Assembly (NCBI GenBank): GCA_963422775.4
Contig: CAUJSJ030000037.1
Span: forward strand, 124,001-188,000
Direction of reading: 5' to 3'
Length of the DNA stretch: 64,000 bases
Source of the DNA: Pelomonas sp963422775
GTDB lineage: Bacteria > Pseudomonadota > Gammaproteobacteria > Burkholderiales > Burkholderiaceae_C
Shown here: positions 24,718 to 34,237 of the stretch, piece after piece
How positions within the stretch are numbered: position 1 is the stretch's first letter
Layout: each line of letters opens with the position of its first letter
Translations under genes and position numbers: made by a program
The notes under the pieces: generated by a model
Seen by the model: only the letters and a program-made list of their open reading frames with translations
Database searches by the model: none
Told to the model about the DNA's origin: nothing

Positions 24718-27342
24718 ATGAGCTTCGCCCGCACCAAGATCCAGCCGCCCCGGGTGCGGGCAGGCACGTTGCTGCCCCGCCCCGCGCTGGCCGCCCGGCT
24801 GGCCCAGGCCCTGGCCACACAACGCCTCGTGCTGGTCAGCGCGGCGGCCGGCTACGGCAAGAGTTCGCTGCTGACCCAGCAGATCGAGTCTCTGCCCGCC
24901 GGCACGGCGCTGGCCTGGGTGGCCGCCGACGAAGGCGATGACCTGGCCCGGCTGCTGGCCTGCCTGGTGGCCGCGCTGGAGCCGCTGGACCCGCCCTGGC
25001 GCACGGCGCCCGAAGCGCTGGCAGCTCTTGCCGTGCAGCCTCGCAGCCGTCCGCAGGCCGCGGCCGAGCTGCTGAACGCGCTGGACGCCTGCGAGGTGGC
25101 CCACGGCGTGCTCGTCTTCGACGACCTGCACCGCGTCGACGATCCCGCCTTCTTCGATTTCCTGGACCGCCTGCTCGAACGCCTGAGCCCGCGCTGGACG
25201 GTGGCCATCGCCACGCGGCACGACCCGCCGCTGGCGCTCGCGCGGCTGCGCGTGGCCGGCGAGCTGGCCGAGTTCCGCCAGGCAGACCTGCAGCTCAGCC
25301 CGGCCGAGGTGGGCGCGCTGATGGCGGCCCAGGGGCTGGACGCCACCCAGGCCGAGGCGCTGCACGAACGCACCCAGGGCTGGGCCGCCGGCCTGCGGCT
25401 GGCGCTGACATCCGGCGCGGCGCGCACGCCGGGCGCGCATGAACTGACGAACGACCGCGTCACCTTCGACTTCCTGGCCAGCGAGGTCATCGCGCAGCTG
25501 GAGCCCGCGCTGCGCCTGTTCCTGCTGCAGACCAGCGTGCTGCGCGAGATCACGGCACCGCGTGCGGCGGCCGTGTCGGGCAATGCGCAGTCGGCGCAGC
25601 TGCTGGAGCAGGTCGACCGGCTGGGCCTGTTCGTCACCACGCTGGCGGCAGCCGAGCCGACGCTGAAGCTGCACGACCTCTTCCGCGAAGCGCTGGAGCG
25701 CCAGCTGCAGTACGAGCTGCCCGGCGAATGTGCCGGGCTGTGGCTGCGCGCGGCGCAGAGCGAGCCCGACGCGCCGCGCAAGCTGGAGATGCTGCTCAAG
25801 GGCAGCCACCTGCACGCGGCGGCGGGCGAGCTGCTGGCTTACATGTCCGTGCTGGTGACCGAGGGCGCCACGTCATCCGCCGAGCGGCTGCTGGCGCAGT
25901 TCCCGGCCAGCTTCGCGCAGGAGTCTCCCGTGCTGCAGTTGTGCCACGGCCTGCTGGCCTGGAGCCGGCTGGACTACAACCGCATGCTGGCCCTGATGGG
26001 CCGCACCGAAACGCTGTTCGCCGCAGCCGGGCAACCCGGCCACGCGCGCGCCGCCTCGGCCTACCAGACCATCGCGCTGCTGGCGCTGGGCCGGCATGTC
26101 GAAGCCGCCGCGCTGCTGGCGGAGCTGCGGCGCGAGGCCCAGTCGCTGGAGGTGCGCATCGTCGTGCTGAAGGCCTGCATCTTCGAGGCCGCCGAGTTCG
26201 GCGACGGCAGCGAGGTCGCGGGGCTGATGGATGAGCTGATGGACCTCGTGGAGCCGCTGCGCGACGCCATGTTCTGGTACCGCGCCAACCTGCTGCTGCG
26301 CTTCAACGGGCTGCCCGGCACCCAGCACGCGGTGAACCGCTTCGCCGACGGCGCGCTGCGTGCCGCGGGCGAGCGGCCCATCCCCGTGCGTGCCTTGGCA
26401 TTGGCCCAGCAGGGCTTCCAGCTCGCCTGGCAGCATGCCGACCTGGCCGGCGCCCTGGCCGCGCTGCACGCCGCCCAGCAGGACAGCCGCTGGCTGGGCA
26501 ACCCGCCCATCGTGCGCACCGAGCTGCAGACGATGGCCGCCTGCGTGCATGCGCTGCGCGGCGACACCGCCGGGGCAATCGCCGCCGCCCAGGCGCTGGT
26601 GGACGAGCACCCCCCCGGCCAGGGCCAGGACGCGCTGTGGAACGGCGTCTGGCTGCTGGGCCGCATGGCCGCGCTGGCGGGCGAGCTGCCGCTGCTGCAG
26701 CAGCAGCTCGCCCGGCTGCACCGCTTCGACACCCAGGGCCAGGCGCCGGTCGCGCAGCGCCGCTTGGGACAGGCCCTGCTCGATGGCCATGCCGCGGGGC
26801 TGGCCGGCCAGCTGGGCGACGCGGCTCGTATCTGGCAACAGGCGCTGCAGGATGGCCCGGGCCACGACCGCCTCGGCATGGTTCGCGAGCTGCGCCTCTT
26901 CCTCGCCGCCGCGTTGCTGCAGCTGCAGCGCGCCGCCGACGCGGCCGAAGTGCTGCGGCCCGTGCTGCAGGCTCAGGACGGCGGCGCCGGCGTGGGTGCC
27001 GTGCTGCTCGCCCGCCGCGTGCTGGGCCAGCTCGCCACGGCCGACTGGGACGCCGCGCTGAGCGGCAGCGAGCGCCAGCGCCTGCAGGCCTGGCAGGCGC
27101 TGGCCCACCCCGCTGAAACGCCGGCGGCAGCGCCAGCGGCAGCGGGCATCGGCAACCTCAGCCCGCGCGAGGTCGACGTACTCGCCCGCATCGCCGCCGG
27201 CGACAGCAACAAGCTCATCGCGCGCGCCCTCGACCTCAGCCCGCACACCGTCAAGCGGCACGTCGCCAACATCCTCGACAAGCTCGGCGCGGGCTCGCGC
27301 ACGCAGGCCGCGACCTGGTATCTGAAGCAGCACGGCGCCTGA
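24718..27342 (+). CDS. MalT-like LuxR-family transcriptional regulator
   Basis: ATG 24718 gives 874 residues. The N-terminal STAND-type ATPase has P-loop SAAAGYGKSSLL near 40-51 and Walker B-like HGVLVFDDLHR near 137-147. Alpha-helical TPR-like repeats fill about 300-790, and a C-terminal LuxR helix-turn-helix has LSPREVDVLARIAAGDSNKLIARAL and ends LGAGSRTQAATWYLKQHGA. MalT-type regulators activate catabolic genes after binding ATP and an inducer. The inducer and target are unknown; the SDR gene follows after 57 bases and may be a target. Confidence 0.93.
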   Translation: MSFARTKIQPPRVRAGTLLPRPALAARLAQALATQRLVLVSAAAGYGKSSLLTQQIESLPAGTALAWVAADEGDDLARLLACLVAALEPLDPPWRTAPEALAALAVQPRSRPQAAAELLNALDACEVAHGVLVFDDLHRVDDPAFFDFLDRLLERLSPRWTVAIATRHDPPLALARLRVAGELAEFRQADLQLSPAEVGALMAAQGLDATQAEALHERTQGWAAGLRLALTSGAARTPGAHELTNDRVTFDFLASEVIAQLEPALRLFLLQTSVLREITAPRAAAVSGNAQSAQLLEQVDRLGLFVTTLAAAEPTLKLHDLFREALERQLQYELPGECAGLWLRAAQSEPDAPRKLEMLLKGSHLHAAAGELLAYMSVLVTEGATSSAERLLAQFPASFAQESPVLQLCHGLLAWSRLDYNRMLALMGRTETLFAAAGQPGHARAASAYQTIALLALGRHVEAAALLAELRREAQSLEVRIVVLKACIFEAAEFGDGSEVAGLMDELMDLVEPLRDAMFWYRANLLLRFNGLPGTQHAVNRFADGALRAAGERPIPVRALALAQQGFQLAWQHADLAGALAALHAAQQDSRWLGNPPIVRTELQTMAACVHALRGDTAGAIAAAQALVDEHPPGQGQDALWNGVWLLGRMAALAGELPLLQQQLARLHRFDTQGQAPVAQRRLGQALLDGHAAGLAGQLGDAARIWQQALQDGPGHDRLGMVRELRLFLAAALLQLQRAADAAEVLRPVLQAQDGGAGVGAVLLARRVLGQLATADWDAALSGSERQRLQAWQALAHPAETPAAAPAAAGIGNLSPREVDVLARIAAGDSNKLIARALDLSPHTVKRHVANILDKLGAGSRTQAATWYLKQHGA

Positions 27343-27399
27343 ACAGCGAGTCCGGCGCAGCCTTAGACTCGCTCGACGAGAGCTCCTGGGGAGACGGGC

Positions 27400-28179
27400 A
27401 TGGAGAGGGCACGCAAGGTCGCCCTGATCACCGGCGGCGGCACGGGGGTCGGCGCCGCCACGGCGCTGATGCTGGCGAGCAAGGGGTATGACCTGCTCAT
27501 CAACTACTCGCGCAGCGCCGACGAAGCTGAGGCCAGCGCCGCCGCCTGCCGGGCGGCCGGCGCCGACGCACGGGTGGTGCAGGGCGACGTGGCGCAGGAC
27601 AGCGACTGCCGCGCGCTGGCCCAGGCGGCGCTGGACCGCTGGGGCCGCCTGGACGCCCTCGTCAATAACGCCGGCGTCTCGGTCTTCGGCAAGGCCGCCG
27701 ACTGGGACGCCCTGGACGCCGAGACCTTCCAGCGCATCCTGGCCGTCAACACGCTGGGCAGCTTCCAGATGGTGCGGGCCTGTGTCGAGCACCTCAAGCG
27801 CACGCAGGGCTGCATCGTCAACGTGTCCTCGGTCGCCGGCGCGCTGGGCGTGGGTTCATCCATGCCCTACATCGCCTCCAAGGGCGCCATCAACGCGATG
27901 ACCCTGCACCTGGCCCGCGCGCTGGCACCGGCGGTGCGCGTGAACGCCGTCTGCCCGGGCCTCATCACCTCGCGCTGGTTTGTGCAGGGCGTCGGCCAGC
28001 AAGGGTTCGAGGCGGGCCTCAAGGCCTACGAGGCCGGCGTGCCGCTGCGGCACGCCTGCTCGCCCGAGGACGTGGCCGAGGCCATCGTCTGGCTGGTGGA
28101 TGGCGCCCGCACGGTGACCGGCGAGTTGCTGCTGCTCGACAGCGGCATGCACCTGGCCGGCGTGCAGCCGCCGCGCTGA
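27400..28179 (+). CDS. Short-chain dehydrogenase/reductase
   Basis: This 259-residue classical SDR has the dinucleotide motif TGGGTGVG near the N-terminus, NNAG near residue 89, the catalytic Ser in VSSVAG and the YxxxK pair in YIASKGA. CPGLITSRW and the C-terminal GELLLLDSGMHL fit fabG-like oxidoreductases. It uses NAD(P)H on an unknown carbonyl or alcohol. GGGGAG precedes the ATG. Confidence 0.95.
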   Translation: MERARKVALITGGGTGVGAATALMLASKGYDLLINYSRSADEAEASAAACRAAGADARVVQGDVAQDSDCRALAQAALDRWGRLDALVNNAGVSVFGKAADWDALDAETFQRILAVNTLGSFQMVRACVEHLKRTQGCIVNVSSVAGALGVGSSMPYIASKGAINAMTLHLARALAPAVRVNAVCPGLITSRWFVQGVGQQGFEAGLKAYEAGVPLRHACSPEDVAEAIVWLVDGARTVTGELLLLDSGMHLAGVQPPR

Positions 28180-28307
28180 GCGCACCGGCCACCGCTGGCC
28201 CGTCGAAGCGACCCGCGTGGCTCCATCGGGCGATGCCCGCGCGGCCGTCGATCCGGACACTGAGATCCATCCCGACAGCCCGTCGGTGCCGCTCAGAAAG
28301 CCTCGCC

Positions 28308-28988
28308 GTGAACACCCTTCCCCGCTTCGATCCGCGTTTCGACATTTACGCCTTCATCCACAAGGCCCTGCGCGAGCAGATGAGCCACACCCTCGGCCAA
28401 CTCGGCCGCGCCGACGCCGGCCAGCCCGAGGCGTTGGACGCCGTGGCCCAGTTGCTGGACGCGCTGCGCGCCCATCTGCGCCATGAGAACGACTTTGTCC
28501 ACACCGCCATCGAGGCCCGCCAGCCCGGTGGCGCACGCGACACGGCCGAAGACCACGCCGAGCACCTCGACGCCATCGACCAGCTCGGCCAGGAGCTGCA
28601 AGCCCTGCGCGTCGCGCCGGCCACCGAGCAGCCGCTGCGCATGCAGCGCCTGTACCGCCACCTCGCGGCCTTCATCGGGGAGAACCTGGTGCACATGCAG
28701 GTCGAGGAAAGGCAGAACAACGCGCTGCTGTGGTCGCTGTACAGCGATGCCGAACTGCTGGCCATCCACGAGCGCCTGGTCGGCAGCATCCCGCCGGCCG
28801 AGATGGCCACCAGTCTGCAGTGGATGGCCGCGGCGCTGAACGACGCGGAGCTGGCGATGCTTTACGGGGACTTGCAGCGCGAGGCGCCGGCCGAGGCCTT
28901 TGCGAGCCTGCTCGGCCTGGCGCAGAGCCAGCTCAGCGAACCCCGCCAGGCACGACTGAACCGCAGCCTCGGGCTGGTGAGCGCCTGA
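28308..28988 (+). CDS. Hemerythrin-like (HHE) domain protein
   Basis: The GTG at 28308 starts before a typical hemerythrin-type four-helix pattern: FIHKALREQMSHTL, then LRAHLRHENDFVHTAIE with two His and Glu, DHAEHLDAID and FIGENLVHMQVEE. These His, Glu and Asp residues can hold a di-iron site for oxygen or nitric oxide sensing or handling. The length (226) is longer than a bare domain, and the C-terminal half is helical without known function. It is probably cytoplasmic. Confidence 0.87.
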   Translation: MNTLPRFDPRFDIYAFIHKALREQMSHTLGQLGRADAGQPEALDAVAQLLDALRAHLRHENDFVHTAIEARQPGGARDTAEDHAEHLDAIDQLGQELQALRVAPATEQPLRMQRLYRHLAAFIGENLVHMQVEERQNNALLWSLYSDAELLAIHERLVGSIPPAEMATSLQWMAAALNDAELAMLYGDLQREAPAEAFASLLGLAQSQLSEPRQARLNRSLGLVSA

Positions 28989-29003
28989 GGCGCTGCACGC
29001 GCC

Positions 29004-29312
29004 TCAGACCATGGCCGTGTCGGCCATCATCACGTCCACCCCGGCCGACGCGAAGTTGGCGAGGTCGGCCGCGGTGGCCTGGCCCTGCGGCGAAGCCATC
29101 GCCGCGCCGATGGCGGCCATGGACTCGAAGCCCAGGATGGCCACCAGGTAGACGCCGTGCTTGCCCGCCATGCCCATCACGTCGCCGCGCGTGACCTCGT
29201 AGCTCAACAGGCCCGGGATGGTCTTGGCGAGCGGCACATGGGTGTCGAAGTAGTAGCGGTCGAACGCGGCCGGGTCGGCCGGTTGCTGGTAGATCGCGAA
29301 CAGCTTGGCCAT
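29004..29312 (-). CDS. EthD-family small protein
   Basis: This 102-residue dimeric alpha/beta-barrel-type protein has the EthD signature AAFDRYYFDTHVPLAKTIPGL. EthD-like proteins include accessory proteins of ether degradation, decarboxylases and many of unknown role. No partner enzyme lies next to it, and the functional role is open. Confidence 0.88.
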   Translation of the reverse strand: MAKLFAIYQQPADPAAFDRYYFDTHVPLAKTIPGLLSYEVTRGDVMGMAGKHGVYLVAILGFESMAAIGAAMASPQGQATAADLANFASAGVDVMMADTAMV

Positions 29313-29388
29313 GGCGTGTCTCCGGGTGGTTCACGCCAAGCGGCTGCTCGCGTGCGAAGGCTGAAGGTAGTGATGCCGGGATGCGCTG

Positions 29389-30297
29389 TCAACGTGACGA
29401 TGCAGCCCGGTAGGCCAGCACCTTCAGCGCCCTGTCTGCATCGGCATCGGCAAACGCCGCCGGATTCGCCACCCTTTCGACAAACGCCAGCTCCGGTGCG
29501 TTGTCCGCCATCACGCCCTGCAGGAAGTCCAATCCCAGCTTCGGCGTGTTCAGACACAGCAGCGCCAGGCCGTCCGGCGCCAGCAACGCCGGCAACCGCC
29601 GCGCCAGCCGTGCATAGTCCTTGGTCGCGACGAAGCTGCCCTTCTGGAAGCTCGGCGGGTCGCAGACGACCACGTCATACGGGCCGCCACGGGTCAGCTT
29701 GCCCCAGGAGTTGAAGATGTCGTGGGCCAGGAATTTGGCGCCGGTCTTCACGCCATTGAGTTCATGGTTGCGCCGGCCAATGGCGAGGGCGCCGTCGCTC
29801 ATGTCCACGTTGACAACCTCGGCCGCGCCGGCCTGCAGCGCCACGACCGAGAAGGCACAGGTGTAGGCGAACAGGTTCAGCACCTTGTCGCCGGGCTGCA
29901 CGTGCTCGCGCACCCAGCGCCGGCCTTCTGCCATATCGAGGAAGAGGCCGTGGTTCAGTCCGCGCAGCAGGTGGACGAGGTAGCACGTGCCTGCCTCGGT
30001 GACGACGTGGGGCTCGGGAATGTCACCGGCCATCAGCCGGGTCTCAACGCGACCCCCCTCTTGGCGGCATTGGAAGACCCAGGGCGCCTCGGGCCAGTGC
30101 GCCGTGATCGCCGCGCCGATGGCCGCGAGCGCGTCGTCTGCCAGCGGCTCGAAGCTGGTCAGCAGCAAGGCGGGCGGGTAGACGTCCAGCGTCAGGTGCT
30201 CGCAGCCGGGGTGCAGGCCGCCGCGGCCGTGAAAGAGGCGCTGGGCCTCTTGGGGCGGAGCCGCCATGGCGGAAATGGCATCGAGCAGGGCTTGCAT
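29389..30297 (-). CDS. Class I SAM-dependent methyltransferase (RlmI/RlmK-like)
   Basis: ATG 30297 gives 302 residues. The SAM-binding motif is VLNLFAYTCAFSVVALQAGA (motif I), followed by VVNVDMSDGAL. The catalytic YDVVVCDPPSFQKG (DPPS) is typical of RNA m5C/m2G methyltransferases of the RlmI/RlmL group. The N-terminal half is shorter than in RlmI and lacks a PUA domain. The likely target is rRNA; the precise base cannot be assigned. Confidence 0.88.
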   Translation of the reverse strand: MQALLDAISAMAAPPQEAQRLFHGRGGLHPGCEHLTLDVYPPALLLTSFEPLADDALAAIGAAITAHWPEAPWVFQCRQEGGRVETRLMAGDIPEPHVVTEAGTCYLVHLLRGLNHGLFLDMAEGRRWVREHVQPGDKVLNLFAYTCAFSVVALQAGAAEVVNVDMSDGALAIGRRNHELNGVKTGAKFLAHDIFNSWGKLTRGGPYDVVVCDPPSFQKGSFVATKDYARLARRLPALLAPDGLALLCLNTPKLGLDFLQGVMADNAPELAFVERVANPAAFADADADRALKVLAYRAASSR

Positions 30298-30325
30298 GGT
30301 GGCGCGATTGTCCCGGGTCCAGAAC

Positions 30326-30485
30326 GATCCTAGATGCGGCAGTTGGGCGTGCCAGATGGGCTGGTGAGGCAGGTCGGGGGCAAGGCGCGACGACGCTGTG
30401 GGCTCGTGCCCACAAGGAGGAGCAACGCCGCCCGCGGCCTGAAGCGCCAGACAGGCGGGCACGCCCAACTGCCGCGTCTAGGATC
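30326..30485. repeat. One-headed structured repeat element, copy E
   Basis: Terminal arms of 28 bases (30326-30353 and 30458-30485, one mismatch) enclose an imperfect inner stem and one conserved head at 30381-30430. The head has CAAGGCGC, a perfect hairpin GTGGGC-TCGT-GCCCAC and ends GCAACGCCG, matching the heads of copies A and B. The arm sequence is unrelated to theirs. The element ends five bases before the glutaminase ATG. AGGA at 30480-30483, the probable ribosome-binding site of that gene, lies inside the right arm. Confidence 0.85.
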
Positions 30486-30490
30486 CAACC

Positions 30491-31402
30491 ATGGACTTTC
30501 AAGCCACCCTCGACGAGATCGACGCCGAGCTGCGCCCGCTGCTGGGCGCCGGCGGCAAGGTCGCCAGCTACATCCCGGCGCTGGCGCGGGTGTCGCCGCT
30601 GCAGTTCGGCATCGCGCTGCGCACCTGCGCAGGCGAGACGGCGGCGGCCGGTGACAGCGCGACGCCGTTCTCCATCCAGAGCATGTCCAAGATGTTCTCG
30701 CTGACGCTGGCGATCCGCGCTTTGGGCGAGGCGATGTGGGACCGCATCGGCCGCGAGCCCTCGGGCAGCCCGTTCAACTCGCTGGTGCAGCTGGAGACGG
30801 AGCGCGGCATTCCACGCAACCCCTTCATCAATGCCGGCGCGATCGCCGTGGCGGACCGGCTGGTGTCGCAGGGCGATGCCCTGGCCGAGTTGCTGGCGCT
30901 GCTGGGCAGGCTGTGCGGCGAGCCGATCGGCATTGACGCCGAGGTGGCGCAGTCCGAGGCCGACACGGGTTTTCGCAACACGGCGCTGGCGAACTTCATG
31001 AAGGCCTTCGGCACGCTGGACAACGACGTGGCCACCGTGCTGGACGTCTACTTCAACCAGTGCGCCATTGCGATGAGCTGCGAGCAGGTGGCCTGCGCGG
31101 CCGGCTACCTGTGCCGCGACGGCGGCCACCCGCTGGCCGGCACACCCGTCCTCAGCGCCGCGCAGACCCGCCGTGTCAACGCCCTGATGCTGACCTGCGG
31201 CACCTACGACGCCGCCGGCGAGTTCGCCTTTCGCATCGGCCTGCCATGCAAGAGCGGCGTGGGCGGCGGCATCGTGGCCGTCGTGCCGGATCGCCTGTCC
31301 TTGTGCGTCTGGTCGCCCGCGCTGGACCCGACAGGCAACTCGCTGCTGGGCCGCCGCGCGCTGGAGCTGTTCGTCACGAAGACCGGCTTGTCGGTCTTCT
31401 GA
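30491..31402 (+). CDS. glsA: Glutaminase A
   Basis: This 303-residue serine-dependent glutaminase hydrolyses glutamine to glutamate and ammonia in the cytoplasm. It has the SxxK catalytic pair in FSIQSMSKMFSL, NPFINAGAIAV and the late GLPCKSGVGGGIVAV with the oxyanion-hole region. Length and motifs are normal. The ATG directly follows the structured repeat at 30326-30485, whose right arm contains the only good Shine-Dalgarno sequence, so its translation could depend on opening of that stem. Confidence 0.96.
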   Translation: MDFQATLDEIDAELRPLLGAGGKVASYIPALARVSPLQFGIALRTCAGETAAAGDSATPFSIQSMSKMFSLTLAIRALGEAMWDRIGREPSGSPFNSLVQLETERGIPRNPFINAGAIAVADRLVSQGDALAELLALLGRLCGEPIGIDAEVAQSEADTGFRNTALANFMKAFGTLDNDVATVLDVYFNQCAIAMSCEQVACAAGYLCRDGGHPLAGTPVLSAAQTRRVNALMLTCGTYDAAGEFAFRIGLPCKSGVGGGIVAVVPDRLSLCVWSPALDPTGNSLLGRRALELFVTKTGLSVF

Positions 31403-31405
31403 GCA

Positions 31406-32017
31406 TCAGCTCGCGTACTTGACCGAGCAGCCGTACGGCCGCGTTGACGCCTTCTCGACCTTGCGGCCCGCGGCCACCGCGGCCAACGCCTCGGTCACAT
31501 AGGGCTCAGCCTTGGCGATGTCGGCCTTGTCGGATGAGGCCAGGCTGTCGATGCCGCCCTTGTAGGCCAGCGTGCCATCGCCCTTGATGACGTAGAGGTG
31601 CGGCGTCGTCTGCGCACCGTAGGCCTTGCCGAGTTCGCCCTTGGGGTCGAGCAGCGTCGCGGCGGGCGCGGCACCGCGCTCGGCGTTGAGCTTGAGCGCC
31701 GTGGCGCCGTCCACAAAGCCCTGCTGGCCGGGTGCGGAGGAGATGACCTGCAGCCAGACGACGCCCTGGGCGGCCGCTGCCTTCTGCTGGGCCTGCATGT
31801 TGCCGGCGCCGTAGTGCTTCCTGACGTAGGGGCAGTCGTGGTTGGTCCACTCCAGCACGACGGTCTTGCCCTTGAAGTCCGCGAGATTCACGGTCTTGCC
31901 ATCGGCCGTGTTGGCCGTGAAGGCGGGCGCGGGCGCATCCACCGCGGCGGCGGCAAGCGCCAGGACGGGAGCCGCCACGGCTGCGGCGATCAGGGAGCGG
32001 CGAAGCAGATTCATCAT
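31406..32017 (-). CDS. Redoxin/thioredoxin-fold secreted protein
   Basis: The 203 residues start at ATG 32017 (a second ATG follows at once) and overlap the DsbD-like gene by four bases. A signal peptide (MMNLLRRSLIAAAVAAPVLALAAAA) precedes an AhpC/TSA-type redoxin fold with WTNHDCPYVRKHY, a single-Cys active site instead of CxxC, and TTPHLYVIKGDG (cis-Pro). It is probably reduced by the neighbouring DsbD-type protein and acts in the periplasm on peroxides or protein thiols. Confidence 0.88.
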   Translation of the reverse strand: MMNLLRRSLIAAAVAAPVLALAAAAVDAPAPAFTANTADGKTVNLADFKGKTVVLEWTNHDCPYVRKHYGAGNMQAQQKAAAAQGVVWLQVISSAPGQQGFVDGATALKLNAERGAAPAATLLDPKGELGKAYGAQTTPHLYVIKGDGTLAYKGGIDSLASSDKADIAKAEPYVTEALAAVAAGRKVEKASTRPYGCSVKYAS

Positions 32018-34101
32018 GTCGAACTCCGGGGGGCTGTGGGAGGGGAAACCGCCTCGATGACAAGGCCGGGGGTGAGGATCTGCGGCAGCACCTGGGCCTC
32101 GGCGGCACCGGGTGCGTAATAGAGGTAGAGCGGCACGCCCGAGCGGCCATGGGCCTTGAGGACCGCGGTGATCTTGGGGTCCTCGCGGGTCCAGTCGCCC
32201 TTCAGGTAGACGACGCCGGCTGTGGCAAAGGCGGACTTCACCTCGGCGCGCGACAAGGCCACGCGTTCGTTGACCAGGCAGGAGATGCACCACGACGCCG
32301 TCAGGTTCACGAACACCGGCTTGTTCTGCGCGCGCAGCTCGGCCACGCGCTCGGCGCTGTAGGTCTCGACCGCCGACTCGCCGGCCCGCGCCTCGGCCAC
32401 CACGGGCTTGATCGCCGTGCCCAGGCCGAGAGCCAGCACGACGCCAGCCAGCGCCGCGCCCGTGCCCACCAGGCTGGCGCCGCTGGCGCGCCGCCACCAC
32501 AGGCCGAAGGCCATCAGCACCAGGCCTCCCAGCGCCAGGGCCACGCCGTCGGCGCCGGCCTGCTGGGCCAGCACCCACAGCAGCCACACGACGGCGGCAT
32601 ACATCGGGAAGGCCAGCGCCTGCTTGAAGGTGTCCATCCACGCGCCCGGGCGCGGCAGCCAGCGCTGCGCGGCCGGCCAGAAGGCCAGCACCAGGAAGGG
32701 CAGCGACAGCCCCAGCCCCAGCGCCAGGAAGACGGCCAGCAGCACCGCCGCCGGCTGCGCCAGTGCGAAGGCCAGCGCCGCCCCCATGAAGGGCGCCGTG
32801 CAGGGCGTGGCGACGACGGCCGCCAGCACGCCGGTGAAGAAGCTGCCGGCCAGCCCCTCGCGCGCCGCCAGGCCCGAGCCGATGCCGGTGAAGCTGCCAC
32901 CGATCTCGAACAGGCCCGACAGGCTCAGGCCCACCAGGAACAGCACGTAGGCCACCACCAGCACGAACACCGGCGAATGGAACTGGAAGCCCCAGCCCAC
33001 CTGCTGGCCGCCCGCGCGCAGCGCGATCAGCACGGCCGCCAACGCCGCGAAGCTGGCCAGCACACCGGCCGTGTAGGCCAGGCCTTCGCCTTTGTGATTG
33101 CCCTTGTTCACGAGGGCCAGCGCCTTGATCGACAGCACCGGGAAGACGCAGGGCATCAGGTTCAGGATCAGGCCGCCCAGCAGTGCCAGGGCCAGGGCTG
33201 GCAGCAGCCCGAGGTCGCTCTCGGGGGCCGGCGTGGTCGCGGCCGCTTCGGCGGCCGGCGCGCTCAGGTCGGCCGGGCCGGGGCCTTTGCCGGCGCCCTC
33301 GGGCATCGGCGCGGAAACGGCCCAGGCCTGCTCACCCGCGGCAGTCGTCAGCACGACGACGCCGGCCAGCGGCTTGCCCGCCGCCAGCGGGTCGTCGCCC
33401 GCAGGGATGTCCAGCGTCCAGCTCGACCCGTCCACCTTGAGGGCCTGCGGCGCGCTGTGCGCGACGGCGCCCCAGGCCTCGGCAAAGAAATAGGCCTTGG
33501 TGACGCCTTCGGCTGCCCCTCCCAGGCGCACGCCCTGCGGCGCTGCCTTCAGCGTCACCGCGAAGGGTGCGGGCCTGGGAATGGCGCCGCGCCATTCCTC
33601 GATCTGCGCAGCGTCGGGCCCGGCCTGGCCGGCGGCGGCGACGGGCAGGTCCAGGCCCAGCGTGGCCTGTTCGGGGATGCAGACATCCTTGCAGACCAGC
33701 CAGCGCACCTCGGCGGTCGGCTTGAAGCGGCCCTTGGCATCGGCCGGCACGACCAGCTCCATCAGCAGCGCGGCGCGGCCCTCGTAGCCGTAGTTGACGA
33801 TGGGGCCGATGGCCTGGATGGACGGCGTCGGCCACTGCAGCGCACCCGCCTGGGCGCCGGTCCAGGCGATGCTCGTGGCCTGGCCCGAGTCACCGGGATT
33901 GAGCCAGTAGGTGTGCCAGTGCGGCTGGATCTTCTGCTCCAGCGCGACGACGAAGCGCTGCCCCGGCGCGACCGCCGCCTGGCTGGACACCAGGCGGACC
34001 TGGACATGCTCGGTGCGCGCCTCGGGCTCGGCGGCCTGGGCCAGTGCAGCCATCAGCAAGCAGGCCGCGGTCAGCGCAGCGCGAAGAGATCTTGAAAACA
34101 T
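32014..34101 (-). CDS. DsbD/ScsB-type thiol:disulfide interchange protein
   Basis: The 695 residues comprise a signal peptide (to about 24) and a periplasmic DsbC-binding-like domain (about 25-260) with cysteines in WLVCKDVCIPEQ. Eight membrane segments (about 290-570) contain LNLMPCVFPVLSIKAL and VATPCTAPFMGAAL, the Cys-Pro pairs that carry electrons across the membrane. The C-terminal thioredoxin domain has ASWCISCLVNE (CxxC). It brings reducing power from cytoplasmic thioredoxin to periplasmic proteins, here probably the redoxin encoded by the overlapping next gene. Confidence 0.93.
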   Translation of the reverse strand: MFSRSLRAALTAACLLMAALAQAAEPEARTEHVQVRLVSSQAAVAPGQRFVVALEQKIQPHWHTYWLNPGDSGQATSIAWTGAQAGALQWPTPSIQAIGPIVNYGYEGRAALLMELVVPADAKGRFKPTAEVRWLVCKDVCIPEQATLGLDLPVAAAGQAGPDAAQIEEWRGAIPRPAPFAVTLKAAPQGVRLGGAAEGVTKAYFFAEAWGAVAHSAPQALKVDGSSWTLDIPAGDDPLAAGKPLAGVVVLTTAAGEQAWAVSAPMPEGAGKGPGPADLSAPAAEAAATTPAPESDLGLLPALALALLGGLILNLMPCVFPVLSIKALALVNKGNHKGEGLAYTAGVLASFAALAAVLIALRAGGQQVGWGFQFHSPVFVLVVAYVLFLVGLSLSGLFEIGGSFTGIGSGLAAREGLAGSFFTGVLAAVVATPCTAPFMGAALAFALAQPAAVLLAVFLALGLGLSLPFLVLAFWPAAQRWLPRPGAWMDTFKQALAFPMYAAVVWLLWVLAQQAGADGVALALGGLVLMAFGLWWRRASGASLVGTGAALAGVVLALGLGTAIKPVVAEARAGESAVETYSAERVAELRAQNKPVFVNLTASWCISCLVNERVALSRAEVKSAFATAGVVYLKGDWTREDPKITAVLKAHGRSGVPLYLYYAPGAAEAQVLPQILTPGLVIEAVSPPTAPRSST

Positions 34102-34237
34102 CCCCGCATGCTAGGCCAGGCTGGCGCGGCGAGCATGACGTCATGCCCAAGCCACCGCCACCCAACGGGCCTTGCACGGGGCGGGGCCGATCCCGCGCGC
34201 CCGTGCTGCCGGTCGTGCAGGCCAACGGCACGACCGT

